The notes beneath the pieces are model-generated. The model ran no database searches, was not told the DNA's origin, and was given only the letters and a program-made list of their open reading frames with translations. DNA of 64,000 bases from Cordilura impudica (Eukaryota > Arthropoda > Insecta > Diptera > Scathophagidae): positions 97,524,854 through 97,588,853 of the forward strand of contig OY821521.1 of the NCBI GenBank assembly GCA_963682025.1, in the 5' to 3' direction. Shown in pieces: positions 1 to 11,727 of the stretch. Position 1 is the first letter of the stretch. Each line of letters starts with the position of its first letter. The translations under genes and the position numbers were made by a program.

Positions 1-71
1 CGCTTTATTAGAGATGCAAACTACGTAAAGTGTATTCTATACAAGTGTACTATACTGAATTCTTTTCTTAC

Positions 72-280
72 CTGTGTCGTCAGTAAAAACAACAGCTCCA
101 TAACCTTCATCGGCAAAATGTAAACCATAACGGAAAAATAATGAACGAACAAATGGTAGATTTTCAAATTCTCTCAATGTTATAGGTCTCTTAAGTAATT
201 GCCATTCTTCTTGCAGCGGAAAGAATTCATAGATAAATTCACGAGGATCCGTTAAGAAATAATGATCATCATATTCGTAT
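72..280 (-). CDS. Hil: hillarin exon, downstream part of the KY-type region (partial gene)
   Basis: This is the last hillarin exon visible in the window. On the minus strand it follows an acceptor (complement of CT at 281-282) and ends at a GTAAG donor (complement at 70-71). It opens at phase 2, so its first base completes an Arg codon begun by AG at the end of the previous exon. The reading frame then stays open and includes YFLTDPREFIYEFFPLQEEW. This block lies directly after the transglutaminase-like core in the kyphoscoliosis peptidase/hillarin family. The protein continues beyond the left edge of the window. The call rests on recognising family sequence and on the exact phase match across a 65-bp intron (281-345). 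Confidence 0.9.
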
Positions 281-345
281 CTATAAAATACGGGAAACAG
301 TAAACTTTATATGATTCGAAAATGAAAGTCATATCAATCACTTAC

Positions 346-1340
346 CTTAAACTATCGTTTTTGCCACGGCCAGTCTTAGGAGCCTCTTTGGCATTCACCA
401 GGTGACGGGCACCCCAATTACATTGAACAAAACGCCAAGCGCCAGCTACGTAGACAGCATTCCATGAATTACGGAAACGTGAATCTTGAAATTTAACACC
501 AGGTTGATAGCCGGCACTTTTCGAATAACCTTTAATGACTACACAATGTAAACCGGCATAACTACAAAGACGTTTAAAGAGAACGTGATAACTCTCCGTG
601 CCATATTTAATGCCACGCAATAGACCCATGGGTGTATCTCCCCGTAAGTCATCATCGAAATGCATGGCATTTAGATTTTTCACCGTTATCCAACGGAATA
701 TTGTTCGCGCCTTCTCTATATCGGTGGTACAGCGACCCACCAACTGACGAACTAAGTCCGTGAAAGTCTTTTGATCTTCTTGGGCTACTGAAATGGCTAT
801 ACGATCAACATCTTCGAATTCAATGGGATCAGTGTATATCTGAAATTTACTAACAGCTGGCGGTGCAGGTAGAGGTGCTAAATTTGGATATTCAATCGGT
901 ACAACACCTTCACTAAAATCTTCATCCAAGAATATGCTCTCACTTTGCATGTACTCGGAACGACGAGCACTAATTAGTTCCAACATTTCACTAGATTGAC
1001 GATCGACTAGAGCAGCGGTCTCATAACGTTCATGTTCCAACATTTTTCGTGTTATACTTTCCTTCTTTTTACTACGCCTAAGCGTCATATTTTTCTCCAG
1101 ATCTTCTTTTTGCTGTTCATGACGCAATGTTAAAATGCTGTGTTCTTCTCGATTGCGTCGAGACGTGGCCAATTCTTTTTCAAATTTATGTGCCAATCTT
1201 TGTAACTCACGTTCCCATTCCGTTTGAAATTCCGATTGTATTTTACGGTCTTCTTCTTCACGTTTACGAGCAAACTTACGATACAGTTCATCTTCTTCTT
1301 TACGATGTTTCATTTCAAGGTGAGCTTGTTCTTCTCGAGC
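346..1340 (-). CDS. Hil: hillarin exon: coiled coil plus transglutaminase-like core
   Basis: This 995-bp exon encodes about 331 residues. It starts in phase 0 after an acceptor (TACTAG, complement at 1341-1346) with AREEQAHLEMKHRKEEDELY, so the coding exon begins 27 bp before the first Met. It ends at a GTAAGT donor (complement at 344-345). The first third is rich in Glu, Lys and Arg and looks like a charged coiled coil. A short Pro-rich linker (YPNLAPLPAPPAV) follows, then the transglutaminase-like domain: KARTIFRWIT, LFKRLCSYAGL, VIKGYSKSAG, SWNAVYVAGAWRFVQCNWG. Hillarin in Drosophila and leech is a cytoskeleton-associated protein (septin partner in leech), related to vertebrate KY. Positions that would carry the Cys-His-Asp triad appear substituted (see findings), suggesting a binding rather than enzymatic role. 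Confidence 0.93.
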
Positions 1341-1737
1341 CTAGTAGAGCGTAGAGAAACAAAAATTAGGCATATTTAGTTAATGAAATACTTTTTCCAC
1401 TGTATAAAATAAAAACAGAAATAACAAAAGCAAAACAAAAAGTTCATTGTGATCATAATGATGCATTTTATTTTAAAATTTCAAACATTCATTAACCACC
1501 TCCTCTTTTTCCTATAATTTCGTAATGCTTAGCTAGTTAATTTAATTATAACATGTTTGAGCATGAATTCATTGTGTCCAAACTTTCTATCAATTGTGCA
1601 TTGCATTTAAAGCAGAGTTTTGCTAGAATGTATTCCATAAGCTGATTTCCTATAACTGTAATATGAAAATTGTAATGAAATGAAAATTGCGTTTCACCAT
1701 TTATCTCCCACTACTGAGTCATTTATATTATTGTAAC

Positions 1738-1996
1738 GGGTGTTTTTTTAGTGTTATAGAACTTTAAATTAAAATAAAGCAAAGAAAAATGCCATTAATT
1801 TTTAAATATGATTTGGGCCATGTGGCCGTCACGGCTGACACGTACATGGAGCAATCTGGAACTCCAATTTTCACACACTTTTTGGATCATTTGTGGCAAT
1901 ATTTCACCAAAAACTCGTTAAATGTTGATTTCCAGGTCTTCAATTGCCTTTGGTTTATTGGCATAGACGAGTGACTTTACACAACCCCTAAGAAAA
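1738..1996 (-). mobile_element. mariner/Tc1-superfamily transposase, C-terminal piece (left of nested insertion)
   Basis: Read on the minus strand, this encodes VKSLVYANKPKAIEDLEINI, one stop, then ILPQMIQKVCENWSSRLLHV and an ending AQIIFKN. This is the usual C-terminus of an insect mariner-related transposase whose members carry WFQQDGA and DLTPLDYFLWG motifs. The left edge GGGTGTTTTTTT at 1738 resembles the reverse complement of the right edge near 3347, so it is probably the terminal inverted repeat. The element continues at 2775 after a family A insertion. It is not functional: it has stops and is split. Confidence 0.75.
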
Positions 1997-2774
1997 ACAA
2001 GTAAGAATATTATAGTCAGTCTAGACCGACTATACAATACACTTTGCCGTGCCTTTAGAGACCCCTATCTCAAAGGTCAAACTAATAAAATATAGAAAGT
2101 AGGCATAAACCAAATTTTAGTAGCATTGTTATTAATTTTTGCCTTCGTATATGAAAAGAATTCATATCGGCTGCTATATATATGGGGACTAGGTCGAAAA
2201 TTTGACCAATTCTGATTATTTTTTGCAAAAACATATATAAACCCAATTTGAGAAAAATCTGTGCACTATTTTTGCATTTTGCTAGATTTAAGTGTACATC
2301 AGGAATCAGCTTCATATGGGGGCTATGACTAAGAATTGTCCTATATGGTTCATTTTTGGACTACTACTACTACTACTACAGTCATAAGCATACACAGACC
2401 CAATCTGACCGAGAACTATATGATAATTTGGATATTATGACCATTTAAGTCGATCGTATAGGGGTAATTTATGTGGGGACTACGTTTAAGGCCCTATGCT
2501 CCACAGGGAGCTAAGCGGACGGAAGAAGAAGAAGACGTCTGAACATGTACCAATTTTTACCAATTTCAAATTTCATCAAAATATATTCATATTTGCAGAC
2601 CTGAAGTTTGATTACAAAGTTTGCATGAACACACCGACAGACGGACGGACGGACATCACTAAGAATCACTTCCTGCGTCGATTGATATAATATAAGGTTA
2701 AATATTTTTGGTAGTTACAAACATCAGAAAAAAATCATTATACCATAACCATATAGTGGTATAGGGTATAAAAA
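1997..2774 (-). mobile_element. family A element (Helentron/INE-1-like), nested
   Basis: The left end is ACAAGTAAG followed by the near-palindrome around AGTCAGTCTAGACCGACT. The right end is CATATAGTGGTATAGGGTATA. Internal marks are the GACGGACG array near 2639-2653 and the block that follows it (gatcggtataat-like, diverged here). It sits inside the mariner-type transposase at a run of T on the minus strand. Flanking coding sequence resumes on both sides, so this copy is younger than its host element. Confidence 0.85.
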
Positions 2775-3347
2775 TCAAATGTGGTTAAGTCGCACCATCT
2801 TGCCGGACAATTGACAGGATCATTACGTGAGATTATTCTATAGTATCTTTGAGTAAATTAATTGTAGCGTGCGCTATGTGGCTATGGCTCCATCCTGTTG
2901 AAACCACATGTCAGCAAGATTATTTCCAGCTAATTGAGGTACGAAAAAACTTGTAATCATTTCTATATACTATTCACTGTTGACTAACATTCTTCCCACT
3001 ATTGGGAATATCGTTCCATAAACATCGTATTCACCTAATTTAGCATCATGTGAAACACTTCTGATTGTTCAATAAACTCAAAAACCACTTCGGAATACCA
3101 TTTTGAATTGATTGACTCGATAAAAGTCGAATAGCAGCGCCATTCTGGAAATCTACTTTAGCGTCTGTTCGTAGGATTGGAAGAACGTTGTCATAAGTGT
3201 ATTGCATCGAAGGAGAATTAATTCAAAGGCAATGAAATTGATTTGGAGGAAAAAAATAAAGATTTTTCATTTTATACCAAAAGTCACAGTATTTCATGAA
3301 CAAGTTTAACAACAATTTTATTGGAATTATTTTGAAAAGAACACCTC
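2775..3347 (-). mobile_element. mariner/Tc1-superfamily transposase, central piece (right of nested insertion)
   Basis: On the minus strand, frames encode a run ending FVPQLAGNNLADMWFQQDGA, then CPARWCDLTTF. WFQQDGA carries the second catalytic Asp and CDLTTxD-FFL the third acidic position in this transposase group. The frame continues in 1738-1996. Several frameshifts and stops are present; the N-terminal third is poorly preserved. The right terminus is near AAAAGAACACCTCC (about 3334-3347). No transposase activity is possible. Confidence 0.7.
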
Positions 3348-4149
3348 CTTAAAGGTCTGGTTACAACTATCTGTATCTGTTGTAGCTACAGTAGTCGCTG
3401 ATTAGTTGGTATTACATTCGTAATCAGTTTGCTGGTCCGTTCCTCTTTCAATTGTCAGTAAATTATGTATTTTGTTTTGTTTTTCATATCTGGTCGTATC
3501 GGTGTTAATATAAATTTGTTTTTGATGTCGCTGTTTTCCTTTTTTTTTTGTTTGGTTAAAATTTATCTTCCATCATGCTAATGGCAGGCTGGAGTGATTG
3601 AATGAATGATATGTAGCTGTGTGAATAGTATCTTTTAATAACATAAAACTTTGAATTTATCATCACGAAAGTGCAAAATTTTGTGTTAAACGTTTGCATG
3701 ATTTTATCATTAATGCATACAATATGTTTTAAAAAATCAATGAATTGATATCAATGTTAAAAAATATTTGAAAATGATGTGTTGTATAAAAATTGGATAA
3801 TTTATCTAGAATCCATTTATTTAATGTGATGTTTTACTTGATTGGAAATATGAAGGAAATTGGGTTCTTTTAAACCCTAGAAACTACGAATCCTAATACA
3901 ATCAATTCGTACATCAAACATTTCTTTTTGACAATACAGCATTCTAGACTACTCATTTTATGAAATAATATCGACTACACTACAAACGTTTTGCTTTTCT
4001 AAGAGGTTGTTTTATTATCTTTTAATTCATAAAAATATGTGGACATATTATGACACAATGTTTTACATAATTCTAATTTACCGATAGTTCATTAAACTTT
4101 AAAAAATAATTTGACCACATTAATTCGTACAATGGAAAATCTTGCAATG
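3348..4149. other. AT-rich sequence, nothing recognised
   Basis: I found no coding-like frame, TIR or family match. Runs of T and A/T-rich words dominate. Confidence 0.5.
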
Positions 4150-4560
4150 TAAAAATGTGCAACGCCACCTTTGGTTTTCCCTTTGGAATTGTATTTATCA
4201 ATATTTTACAGGTTATAGTCTCAAGTTTCCTGAATGTTGCCTTTCAAACAGCTAAGAGTACGTTATGGGTCATTCCGCAACTTTCTTTTCATGAGAGCCC
4301 ACAGATTTTCAATTCCATTTCCTTGGAGCCATTTATTTTGTTGTTTTTGCTATATGAGAAGATGCACCAGCATGCCGGAATACATATTCAAAGCAATTGG
4401 CTAGCTTTGGTACTGATGGAATGGGATTTTCTTGCAATATATTAATATATTTTTAGCCATTTAGGGTTCCATAAATAAAGTCAAGCTAACCGACACCCTT
4501 TAAGGATATGTATCCCAACACCATAAGGCTAGTGGAAACTTAACAGTGCAATCTTTATTA
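4150..4560 (-). mobile_element. Tc1-like transposase remnant, C-terminal part
   Basis: Conceptual minus-strand translation in mixed frames gives KYINILQENPIPSVPKLANC, a HAGASSHIAKTTK block (matching HDGAxxHTAKTTK), a WLQGNGIE-like block and ENLWALMKRKL. These are the second Asp and the final Glu (IENLW) neighbourhood of Tc1 transposases. The N-terminal DNA-binding region is absent and the frame is broken. Confidence 0.7.
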
Positions 4561-4749
4561 AATTCCAAGTCAGTTGAAAGTAGTAGGCCAGAGGAGTAAG
4601 TCTTCCAAAGGATATAGCGTTCTCATGACAACGTTTTTTTTATTACCTTTTATATTTATTTAGCTTTTTAGATACATATAACCCAAGTGCCATTGATCAA
4701 TTCTCTTTTATTTCTTCAACAGAATTAAATTAATATATTTTATTCATAT

Positions 4750-5153
4750 AACGATGCATGTTCAGACCTAATCCCAATACAAATGACCTTTATGAAATCA
4801 ACTTGAATTGCCATGAGATCCAAATTATCATATAGATCTCGGTCAAATTGGGTTTGTGTGTGTTTATTACATTCATTAATCAGTAGTCTAAAAATAAACC
4901 ATATAGGACACTTCTTAGTCATAGCCCCCATATAAAGCTGCTTCCCGATCTTCACTTATAAAAACTTCTAAAAACAAAAAGATTGCACAAATTTTTCTCA
5001 AATTTGATTTGTATATGTTTTTGCAAAAAATAAGTGACTTTACTAATCATGGTCAGGATTGGTCCATTTTTCAACCTAGTCCCCATATAAATATAGTTGG
5101 ATCTAAGACGAATTATCTGAACGAATGATGTAATAATAATTTTCTTACTTGTT
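4750..5153 (+). mobile_element. family A element, both ends damaged
   Basis: It matches the hairpin-side half of family A (GATGCATGTTCAGACCTA ... CCCATATAAATATAG) and ends in TTTTCTTACTTGTT. The left part with the GTCC array is missing, and the palindrome has been replaced by unrelated sequence. Confidence 0.75.
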
Positions 5154-5334
5154 TTTTAATCAATTTTAGTCAATAAATCGTCAATAACGCTAAATTTCTT
5201 TAAAAAATAAAGTCGTTTCTCGAGTTCTACGAATTTTAGCTACAAACAAGTAAGAGTTCTAAATACAATATTATAATCAAGGTTGTCAATGCTAAGAGTT
5301 AAAATATGCTAGATTTCAAATTATAATGGTTACA

Positions 5335-5829
5335 TTTTTATACCCACCACACCACTGTATAGGATTGTCATTCCATTTGCAACGCATCGAAAAATACATT
5401 TGCGTCCTCAAATAACTCGAGTTGATATAACAATGTCCTTCTGTCCTTTTGTACTCCTGTCTGTCTGTCCGTCTGTCTGTTGAAATCACGCTTATTAATA
5501 ATATAAAAAATTGACCTGGGTAAAGTTATGCTAATATTGTCTGTCATTATTTCGAGCAGGTTGGTGTTGAAAGTGGCATAAATCGAGCGTCATTGTGCCG
5601 AGATATGTCCAAAAGGATAAAGGCACCTCTAAAAATGTAAAAAATTTAGTGCGTTTGTCGTAATAACTTAGTATTAAGTTTATGAAATTATCAAATTCTA
5701 ACTTTTTAAAATATTTGCTTTGCATTTTTTATGAAGACTGCAATAAGTCCATGTATTAATGTAAACATAAAACCGATGTGGAGCGTACCGAATATTCGGC
5801 ACAGCTGAATTTAAAATTTTTGCTTGTTT
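5335..5829 (+). mobile_element. family B element (INE-1-like)
   Basis: It starts TTTTTATACCCACCACACCA, then GTCATTCCATTTG. A CTGTCTGTCCGTCTGTCTG tract lies at about 5458-5480. It ends with a hairpin around ATTCGGCACAGCTGAAT and GCTTGTT. This is the same plan as family A with different internal sequence and a different hairpin. A B-type ACAAGTAAGAG start also lies just left, near 5247. Confidence 0.7.
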
Positions 5830-6059
5830 ACAATGATGTTTAAAATTATTAAGATAAAGCTAAATTATTAAATGCAATCAGCATAAATGTAAACCCATAC
5901 AATTACATTTTTGTTATTTTGATTATTAGCGATGCATATACATGTTTTTGCTTGTTGTTGTTCACATGTACAAAAAAAAGCAACAAACGCAAATGTGTTA
6001 CCCAGGGGCTCGAACTGCAATATGGACCTGCTGAATATTATGGTAAACATTTTAAGCAT

Positions 6060-6220
6060 AAGTAGTGGGACCGAATCGACTTATTGCGGACATGACAATA
6101 TTTTAAACAGACAGAAAGACACATGCATATCGCTTAGTTTATGGGAATTTTTTTCAATGAGTTATAAACGATTGACAAACTGATATATACCCTATACACA
6201 ATAGTATGGAGGGTATAAAA
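6060..6220 (-). mobile_element. family B fragment, inverted relative to the 5335 copy
   Basis: It ends GACAAACTGATATATACCC and TATGGAGGGTATAAAAA, the outer end of family B in reverse. A weak GACAGAAAGACA tract stands where the array is expected. Confidence 0.5.
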
Positions 6221-7366
6221 AGTACGCAACGTACTTTACTATTTTTTAAATATTTCCTATTGCATCGTATGTTTTTTTTTCGTTTCTGTACTATACGTGA
6301 TTGGAACCGAAGGTTTTTCATTGGTCTTATGCACTTAATCTATTTTCAAGCTGTATACTTCCTTTGTCGTTTTAAATTGTGTGTTTGTACCTGCAAAACT
6401 AAGCTAACAAACATAAAAATAAGGAGAAAATATAAAAGGTCATAAAAACTTTGGCCTGAGGAAGCCAACCCCTTTGGATATTTCATCCTGATTTAGAAAT
6501 TTTCAGCCCTCGAAAGGTTATATGCCTCCATGCGTTTAGGAATCACTCTTTTTCTAGACCGATGTACCCATTACATTTGTACCCAAAAACGTCTTTCGTT
6601 GGATCATAACAAACGGTTTTTTCATTTTAAGTGCAGTACGTATGGGCTTTTTTTTGCCAAAAGATAAATGAGCTTTAAAAAATATTTTTCGCAACACCAA
6701 GTGAATGTAAAACTTACTTTATAAAAACCATAACACTTGCTGACGCGTCCGTTCATGTTTTATGATTTTTTCAGGAAGCTACTTATATTTCAAACGGGTT
6801 TTGTCGATTTTTTTAAAATTGTAGCCGCTAAAACTCTTTTGCCACGAAACGTTATTTGGAGATCCGTTATTGTTATAATTTCCACTTTTTCATATTTTTG
6901 AATAATAATTCTTACATTTGATTCGGGAGCTTCAGACCAATCGGTATTTTGCGATAGCTCTTTTCTAATTTAAATCGCGTACAAGTGATCATAATTTTAA
7001 TTTAACAACATAAAAGAAATCGGTTTTCTGTTCTCTAACATTTCTTATTATATAACGATACATTTTAATTTTTTGTTTATATTTTAAATTTTAGAGTTTT
7101 TAAGTCGAATTTATAATATTTATAACATTTTTTTTTAATGAATTTCGAGAAAAGTGCAACTATGTTGGTGTTATTGCAACAATCCCCAATATTTATGATT
7201 TTAGCAATTTATAGTGCTTTTAATATATTTAATAATTTTTATAAATAATTTGATTGGTAGCCGGAAGTAAATTTGCTTTAATATTTTAAAATAAAAAAAT
7301 TTCTTACATAATCAAATTGTGCCCGTGGTAATCGAATACCCACCAATTATATTTCTGAGTTAAAAT
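6221..7366. other. AT-rich sequence with no firm call
   Basis: A stretch around 6480-6780 gives scattered Tc1-like residues on the minus strand, but not enough for a call. The remainder is A/T-rich without recognisable repeats. Confidence 0.4.
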
Positions 7367-8099
7367 ATGTTCAGTAGGGCGGGTCGATTTGTAGGGAGGC
7401 AAAAAAATCGCTCAAGTGACAAGGAAAATCAAATTCTAGGGCTCAAAATAAGAAACTTTGCCCAAAGAACCATACCTCTAAAACGAATTCTGATGTCCCG
7501 ACATTTGACCTGTCTGTCTGTCTGCCATAGGGCAACCCCATTCCCCCTCATGCAATTGATCTGAAACTTGGCCTATAGTCTTGTTGTGACTACAGATTAA
7601 TTTTGGGATATTCACGCAGAATCACGCATAGTCACGGAGTGATCTAAAAGTTATTTACCCTCGTCCGATCGATCTTTTTGAATAACATAACATAGTCAAG
7701 GCGTATGATTATTATTTATTATTAGAGTAGAAGATACTTATACGTATGAGTGTTAATTTTAATATTAAATCAAACATAGTCAGCCCAATTCTAAACAAAA
7801 TATGGTGAATTTTTGAAATGTTTGTATGGGTAACCCCACAGGGGTTCCAGGGGTGTGCCACTGGCATGGGTTGGTCGGCCCTCCAAAGTTAGTGGAGGTC
7901 GATCATACATTTGGACTCGATGGGGGCACTCTAAATGGGTCAAAGTGAGACAGACAGACAACAGACAGGTCAAAAGTTGGGACATCAGTATTCATTTTAG
8001 AGGTATGGCTCCTCGGGTGAAGTTTCTTATTTTTATCCCTAGAATACGATTTTCCTTGTCACTTAGGCGATTTTTAAATCGACCCGCCCTAATGTTCAG
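7367..8099. mobile_element. family F: hAT-type MITE with 8-bp target duplication
   Basis: The element spans 7375-8091 and is flanked by the perfect direct repeat ATGTTCAG (7367-7374 and 8092-8099). It begins TAGGGCGGGTCGATTT and ends AAATCGACCCGCCCTA. The inverted similarity extends for well over 100 bp (AAAAATCGC..AAGTGACAAGGAAAATC and its reverse). An 8-bp duplication with a TAGGG terminus fits hAT (terminal YARNG). There is no transposase frame. The interior carries CTGTCTGTCTGTCTG on the left and GACAGACAGACAACAGACAG on the right. Confidence 0.85.
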
Positions 8100-8154
8100 G
8101 CTAAAGGGTTTTTCTTTCTCTATAAAATTATACGCCGTATATGCCTTTTAAAAA

Positions 8155-8570
8155 ATATCAAATGCCCCAAATGTGTTCTATTGGGTTAAGGTCCGGTGAC
8201 TGCCAATGCCATTCCAATAAAATAATCTTATTATCCTGGTACAACTTTTTCAGTTAGTTTAGAAGAGTGTGTGGGTTCGTTATCCAGCATAAAATCAAAC
8301 TTCAGAGGCATTTCTTCCTCTGCATATGACAGCATGGGTATTGCTCAAAATGTTGACGTAAACGGTGGGGTACGTTTTGTCCGCCTGCGAATGTTTTTTT
8401 TGCTTAGAAATGGCACTTTCTCCTCGATAAGTTTAATGGGTTTTTTTTCAATTTTCTTAAGTAATAACTGGTAAACTTTTCAGAGATTGCTCGCTTCCTG
8501 TCCCGTTTTTATGTGTAGTCGAAATGAATCGTAGAAAACAACTTTTTTTTCAACATTTAATCAATTCTGC
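8155..8570 (-). mobile_element. Tc1-like transposase remnant
   Basis: Minus-strand frames give AIPMLSYAEEEMPLKFDFML, a DNEPTHSSKLTEK block (cf. DNDPKHTSKxxKKW) and, after a frameshift, HWQSPDLNPIEH-like sequence. These are the D and E motif surroundings of Tc1 transposases. It is heavily decayed. Sequence to about 8700 may be the N-terminal part but is not readable. Confidence 0.65.
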
Positions 8571-8699
8571 AATTTAATTCAGTGATTTCCCATAATTTTT
8601 AGTTATTGCTTGATCTCCCTCTCAACATCTGTGCAATGCACTTCATGACCCATTTTGAGTATAATTTGCCACACAAAGCTTCAAAAGGTACATAAATTG

Positions 8700-9535
8700 T
8701 TACTTTATTTTGAACATTTTTTTATATAAATTTTGAAATAGTATCTGATTATAAGTTTTGTATGCTTTAATGTTCAATATAAGCCAAATTTGATACCATA
8801 ACCACAGAATTAATCTATAAATAACTTAGCGCAACTGAAAATTTTACATAAATAAATGCAAAAGCGAAGCAACTATCTGATACTGTGGGCAACGAGTACA
8901 TAATTTGTTCTTAAGGTAAATAATAGCGTTCGGAGTTTTGAAATATTTTCTATTTCTATTATTGTTTCCATCACTGTACATTGTTATTATATTAGTAACG
9001 CTGTCATTTATCTCTTCAATAAAATCGCTAAGTGCTGTTTCAAAACCAGCCAAAAATTGTGAATGGTACAAAATATAAAGTTCTGAAAACATCCTATGAT
9101 TTTGTTAAATTTAAAACTTTTTGTGCAATAAAATATGTTTAATGTACTGGTACTTGTTTAGAATGCTTTGTTAATGTTAGCAAAAATAGTCACTACTTGC
9201 TTTTAAACAAACACTTTTCTACTACAGTTATTATTTTCTCCCTTAATGTATCCGATAATGAGCGCGAAGTGGAAAATGGAATGATCTTTGATATGTTTAA
9301 CTTTGTACAATTCTATTATCGTATAAAAAGTCTTGGAAATTTCTGTGGCTTTGTATTTTAAGTTCTCTATATTTGATTTGCCAATACTTCAAACTAAAAT
9401 AGGCCAAGGTCGGTGATATCATTTTGGGGTTGGTAATGCACTTTATATTAAAAATATTGCCATCACCGAATACTTGTACCACCCTGAAAAGGGTTGTGGC
9501 TTATTTCTAACTGAGTAATGTTAAAAATAGAATAA
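8700..9535. other. AT-rich sequence, nothing recognised
   Basis: Short open frames here show no family resemblance. No repeat or TIR was noticed. Confidence 0.4.
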
Positions 9536-10455
9536 TTAAAAATACTTTTTCTTCTTCTTAATTCTTTATTAGCAATCTATTGTACAATATTAAGCAAATT
9601 ATATAATAATAAAATTATATAATAATAATATAAATAAAATTAACATTAGTTATTGATCTTTATAAAGATCAATAAAACTATACAAGATCATTATTTTTTA
9701 TATTAATAGTTCTTTTTTATATATTACATAATGTACAAGGATGCTACTTACAATATAAGTTTTAATTAATTTCTAAATGTTAGATCAAGGCCAGGATGTC
9801 TCTATAATATACCTTCATTGCTATCATCTAGTAATATAGGCTAAGTATAAGCAGGTATCTATTACTGAAATAACTTATAGTGTATCTGTCACATATTGGC
9901 GAATCAACCTTGCATAATTGGCAGCACTGTTGCGAGAACGAAGTGGCAGTGCTGTAAATTGCATGTCACTCAGAACAAAGTGGCAATATTGTAAACTACA
10001 CACATCACTTGCTTCCGTTAAGACGTCCATATTTTTTTTTATTTGAGCTTGCTGGCTAAGACAATAAAATATTATTATGATATATCAATTCAATAAAGGC
10101 GTTATATATTTAATATACCACTGCTACCTTGCAAAACATCACAGTATCATTCCTTATGAACCACGGCGCACCAGCAATTATTCTTAAAGGATTTGATTGA
10201 TATCTCTGAAGAATTTCATCATTTGAGTTACTTGTAGTTCTCCACAGTTGAATACCGGTTATAATACTGTCTTATAAAGACTAATTCTGTTTTCCAAACT
10301 CAGTTCTGATTTTGGACCCAGAAGCCAAAAAATACTTTTTCCTCCCTCTTACTTTTCATATGATCTTCTCCTGTTAATCTTCTGTCTAAACACATACCCA
10401 GATATTTTACTTTGTATTTTATTGGAATGGGTAACCCATTCAGTTTTATTTATTT
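9536..10455 (-). mobile_element. Jockey-like LINE, 3' fragment of ORF2
   Basis: On the minus strand, mixed frames read NGLPIPIKYKVKYLGMCLDR, then RLTGEDHMKSKREE, then frame-shifted NRYSTVENYK/IQLWRTTSNSNDEI and a RIIAGAPWF-like block. YLGxxLDRRLTW, GIQLWGTASxSN and LRxIxxAPWY are characteristic of the region C-terminal to RT in Jockey-clade elements. The 5' part is missing; the 3' end, towards 9536, is not sharply defined. Confidence 0.7.
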
Positions 10456-11311
10456 AGTAATAATAAATTTATAACACCATTTGAATATCAATATTGATAT
10501 TAGAGACTTCAAAACTTATTGGCTTATCAACGAAATTTCAATTTTTATAATACTTAAGCATTTTTGAAATCGCTGCTTGATATCATATAAAATATATACA
10601 TATATAACAATAAAAAATCGATAAAACAAAGTAAAACCATTAAACGAAATTTAACACAAAATTTGGTATAATATTGTTGAGCAATAAAAGACAGTTTCCA
10701 ATATACTGGCAGTAAATATTAAAAACAAGAAATTATAATCACTTGCAACAACAAAATTTGTAAAATATTGTAACAAGTGAAAAACATAGAGCAACATTAC
10801 AAAAACTAAAAAAAAAAATAGTTAAAAGTTTGAACCAAATACGGAAGCAAACCAAAGAAATATTAAAAAAAAACACTGACTAATTGATAAAACAATGAAA
10901 ATGTTTTAGACCATGGCTATAAGTGTAAACCATTATTAAACATACTACTTACTCAAAGCTGTGGCTGTGATAGTCATCACAATACAGCAAGATTTTAAAA
11001 AGGTGAAGTCTACCCTGACATGGACACTTGGGTGTTGAATTGTGAAATCTACTTCTTTTTCCTAGGCAAATTCGTTAGCGGCTTCGTAGTCGGATAAAAG
11101 CTGGTAGGTTTGTAGTTTGAACTTTGTTATCACAACGAAAATTAAATGAAACATTCTACTGTAAAATTTAAATTTTTACGACTTTTTTTTGACAATAGAA
11201 GAAGAAATATCCACCACCACTCCTGAGTAGTAGCAGCTAAGTGCGCAGCTTGCATCATTATACAAAAAAATAGGTGGACTCTCCGAAATTTGTCAAGTTC
11301 TCGATTTTATA

Positions 11312-11415
11312 TACACAGAAAAAATATAGAATTAACCCAAAATTTGGTTAGTAATTTAATTGCAATTCGGTTGGTAATAAATTCGGTGGCCACAATGAAT
11401 CCGTTTTCTGTGTGT
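11312..11415. repeat. short element with ACACAGAAAA termini
   Basis: It begins ACACAGAAAAAATATAGA and ends CCGTTTTCTGTGTG, giving inverted termini around a roughly 100-bp body with GGTTGGTAATAAATTC. Similar left halves occur at 12259 and 18850. Possibly a very small MITE. Confidence 0.4.
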
Positions 11416-11534
11416 AGTAATGATAAATGAAGCACATTAATTACTTTTATTTTTGTTTTATTTTCTTCAGTGTACTGACTTTCAGATTGTATGAATATAA
11501 AAATGGTATTTGTAAAATAACTAACATTTTTAAA

Positions 11535-11727
11535 AATTCAATCGTTTATATCAGAAACCAGTCAAGCAACAAAAAATTCAAAAGTTGAGTTATTGGACAA
11601 TTACTGTTTTTTTTAAAGGTAAGTACATTTTTTAATGCAAAAACAATTAAAATTTCGCCCCCATGTGATTTACTCAAAATCAGTAATTTGTTGCTTGCAT
11701 GGTTTCTGAAATAAACGATTCAATTAA
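11535..11727. mobile_element. small foldback/MITE-like element
   Basis: The left arm TCGTTTATATCAGAAACCAG with TCAAGCAACAAA is matched in inverse by TTTGTTGCTTGCATGG and TTTCTGAAATAAACGATTCA at the right. The arms are about 35-40 bp with few mismatches, around a roughly 115-bp loop. No coding content. Confidence 0.6.

Noticed and set aside
6470..6780. Tc1-like residues on the minus strand
   Set aside because: Only scattered similarity with several stops; not enough to call an element.
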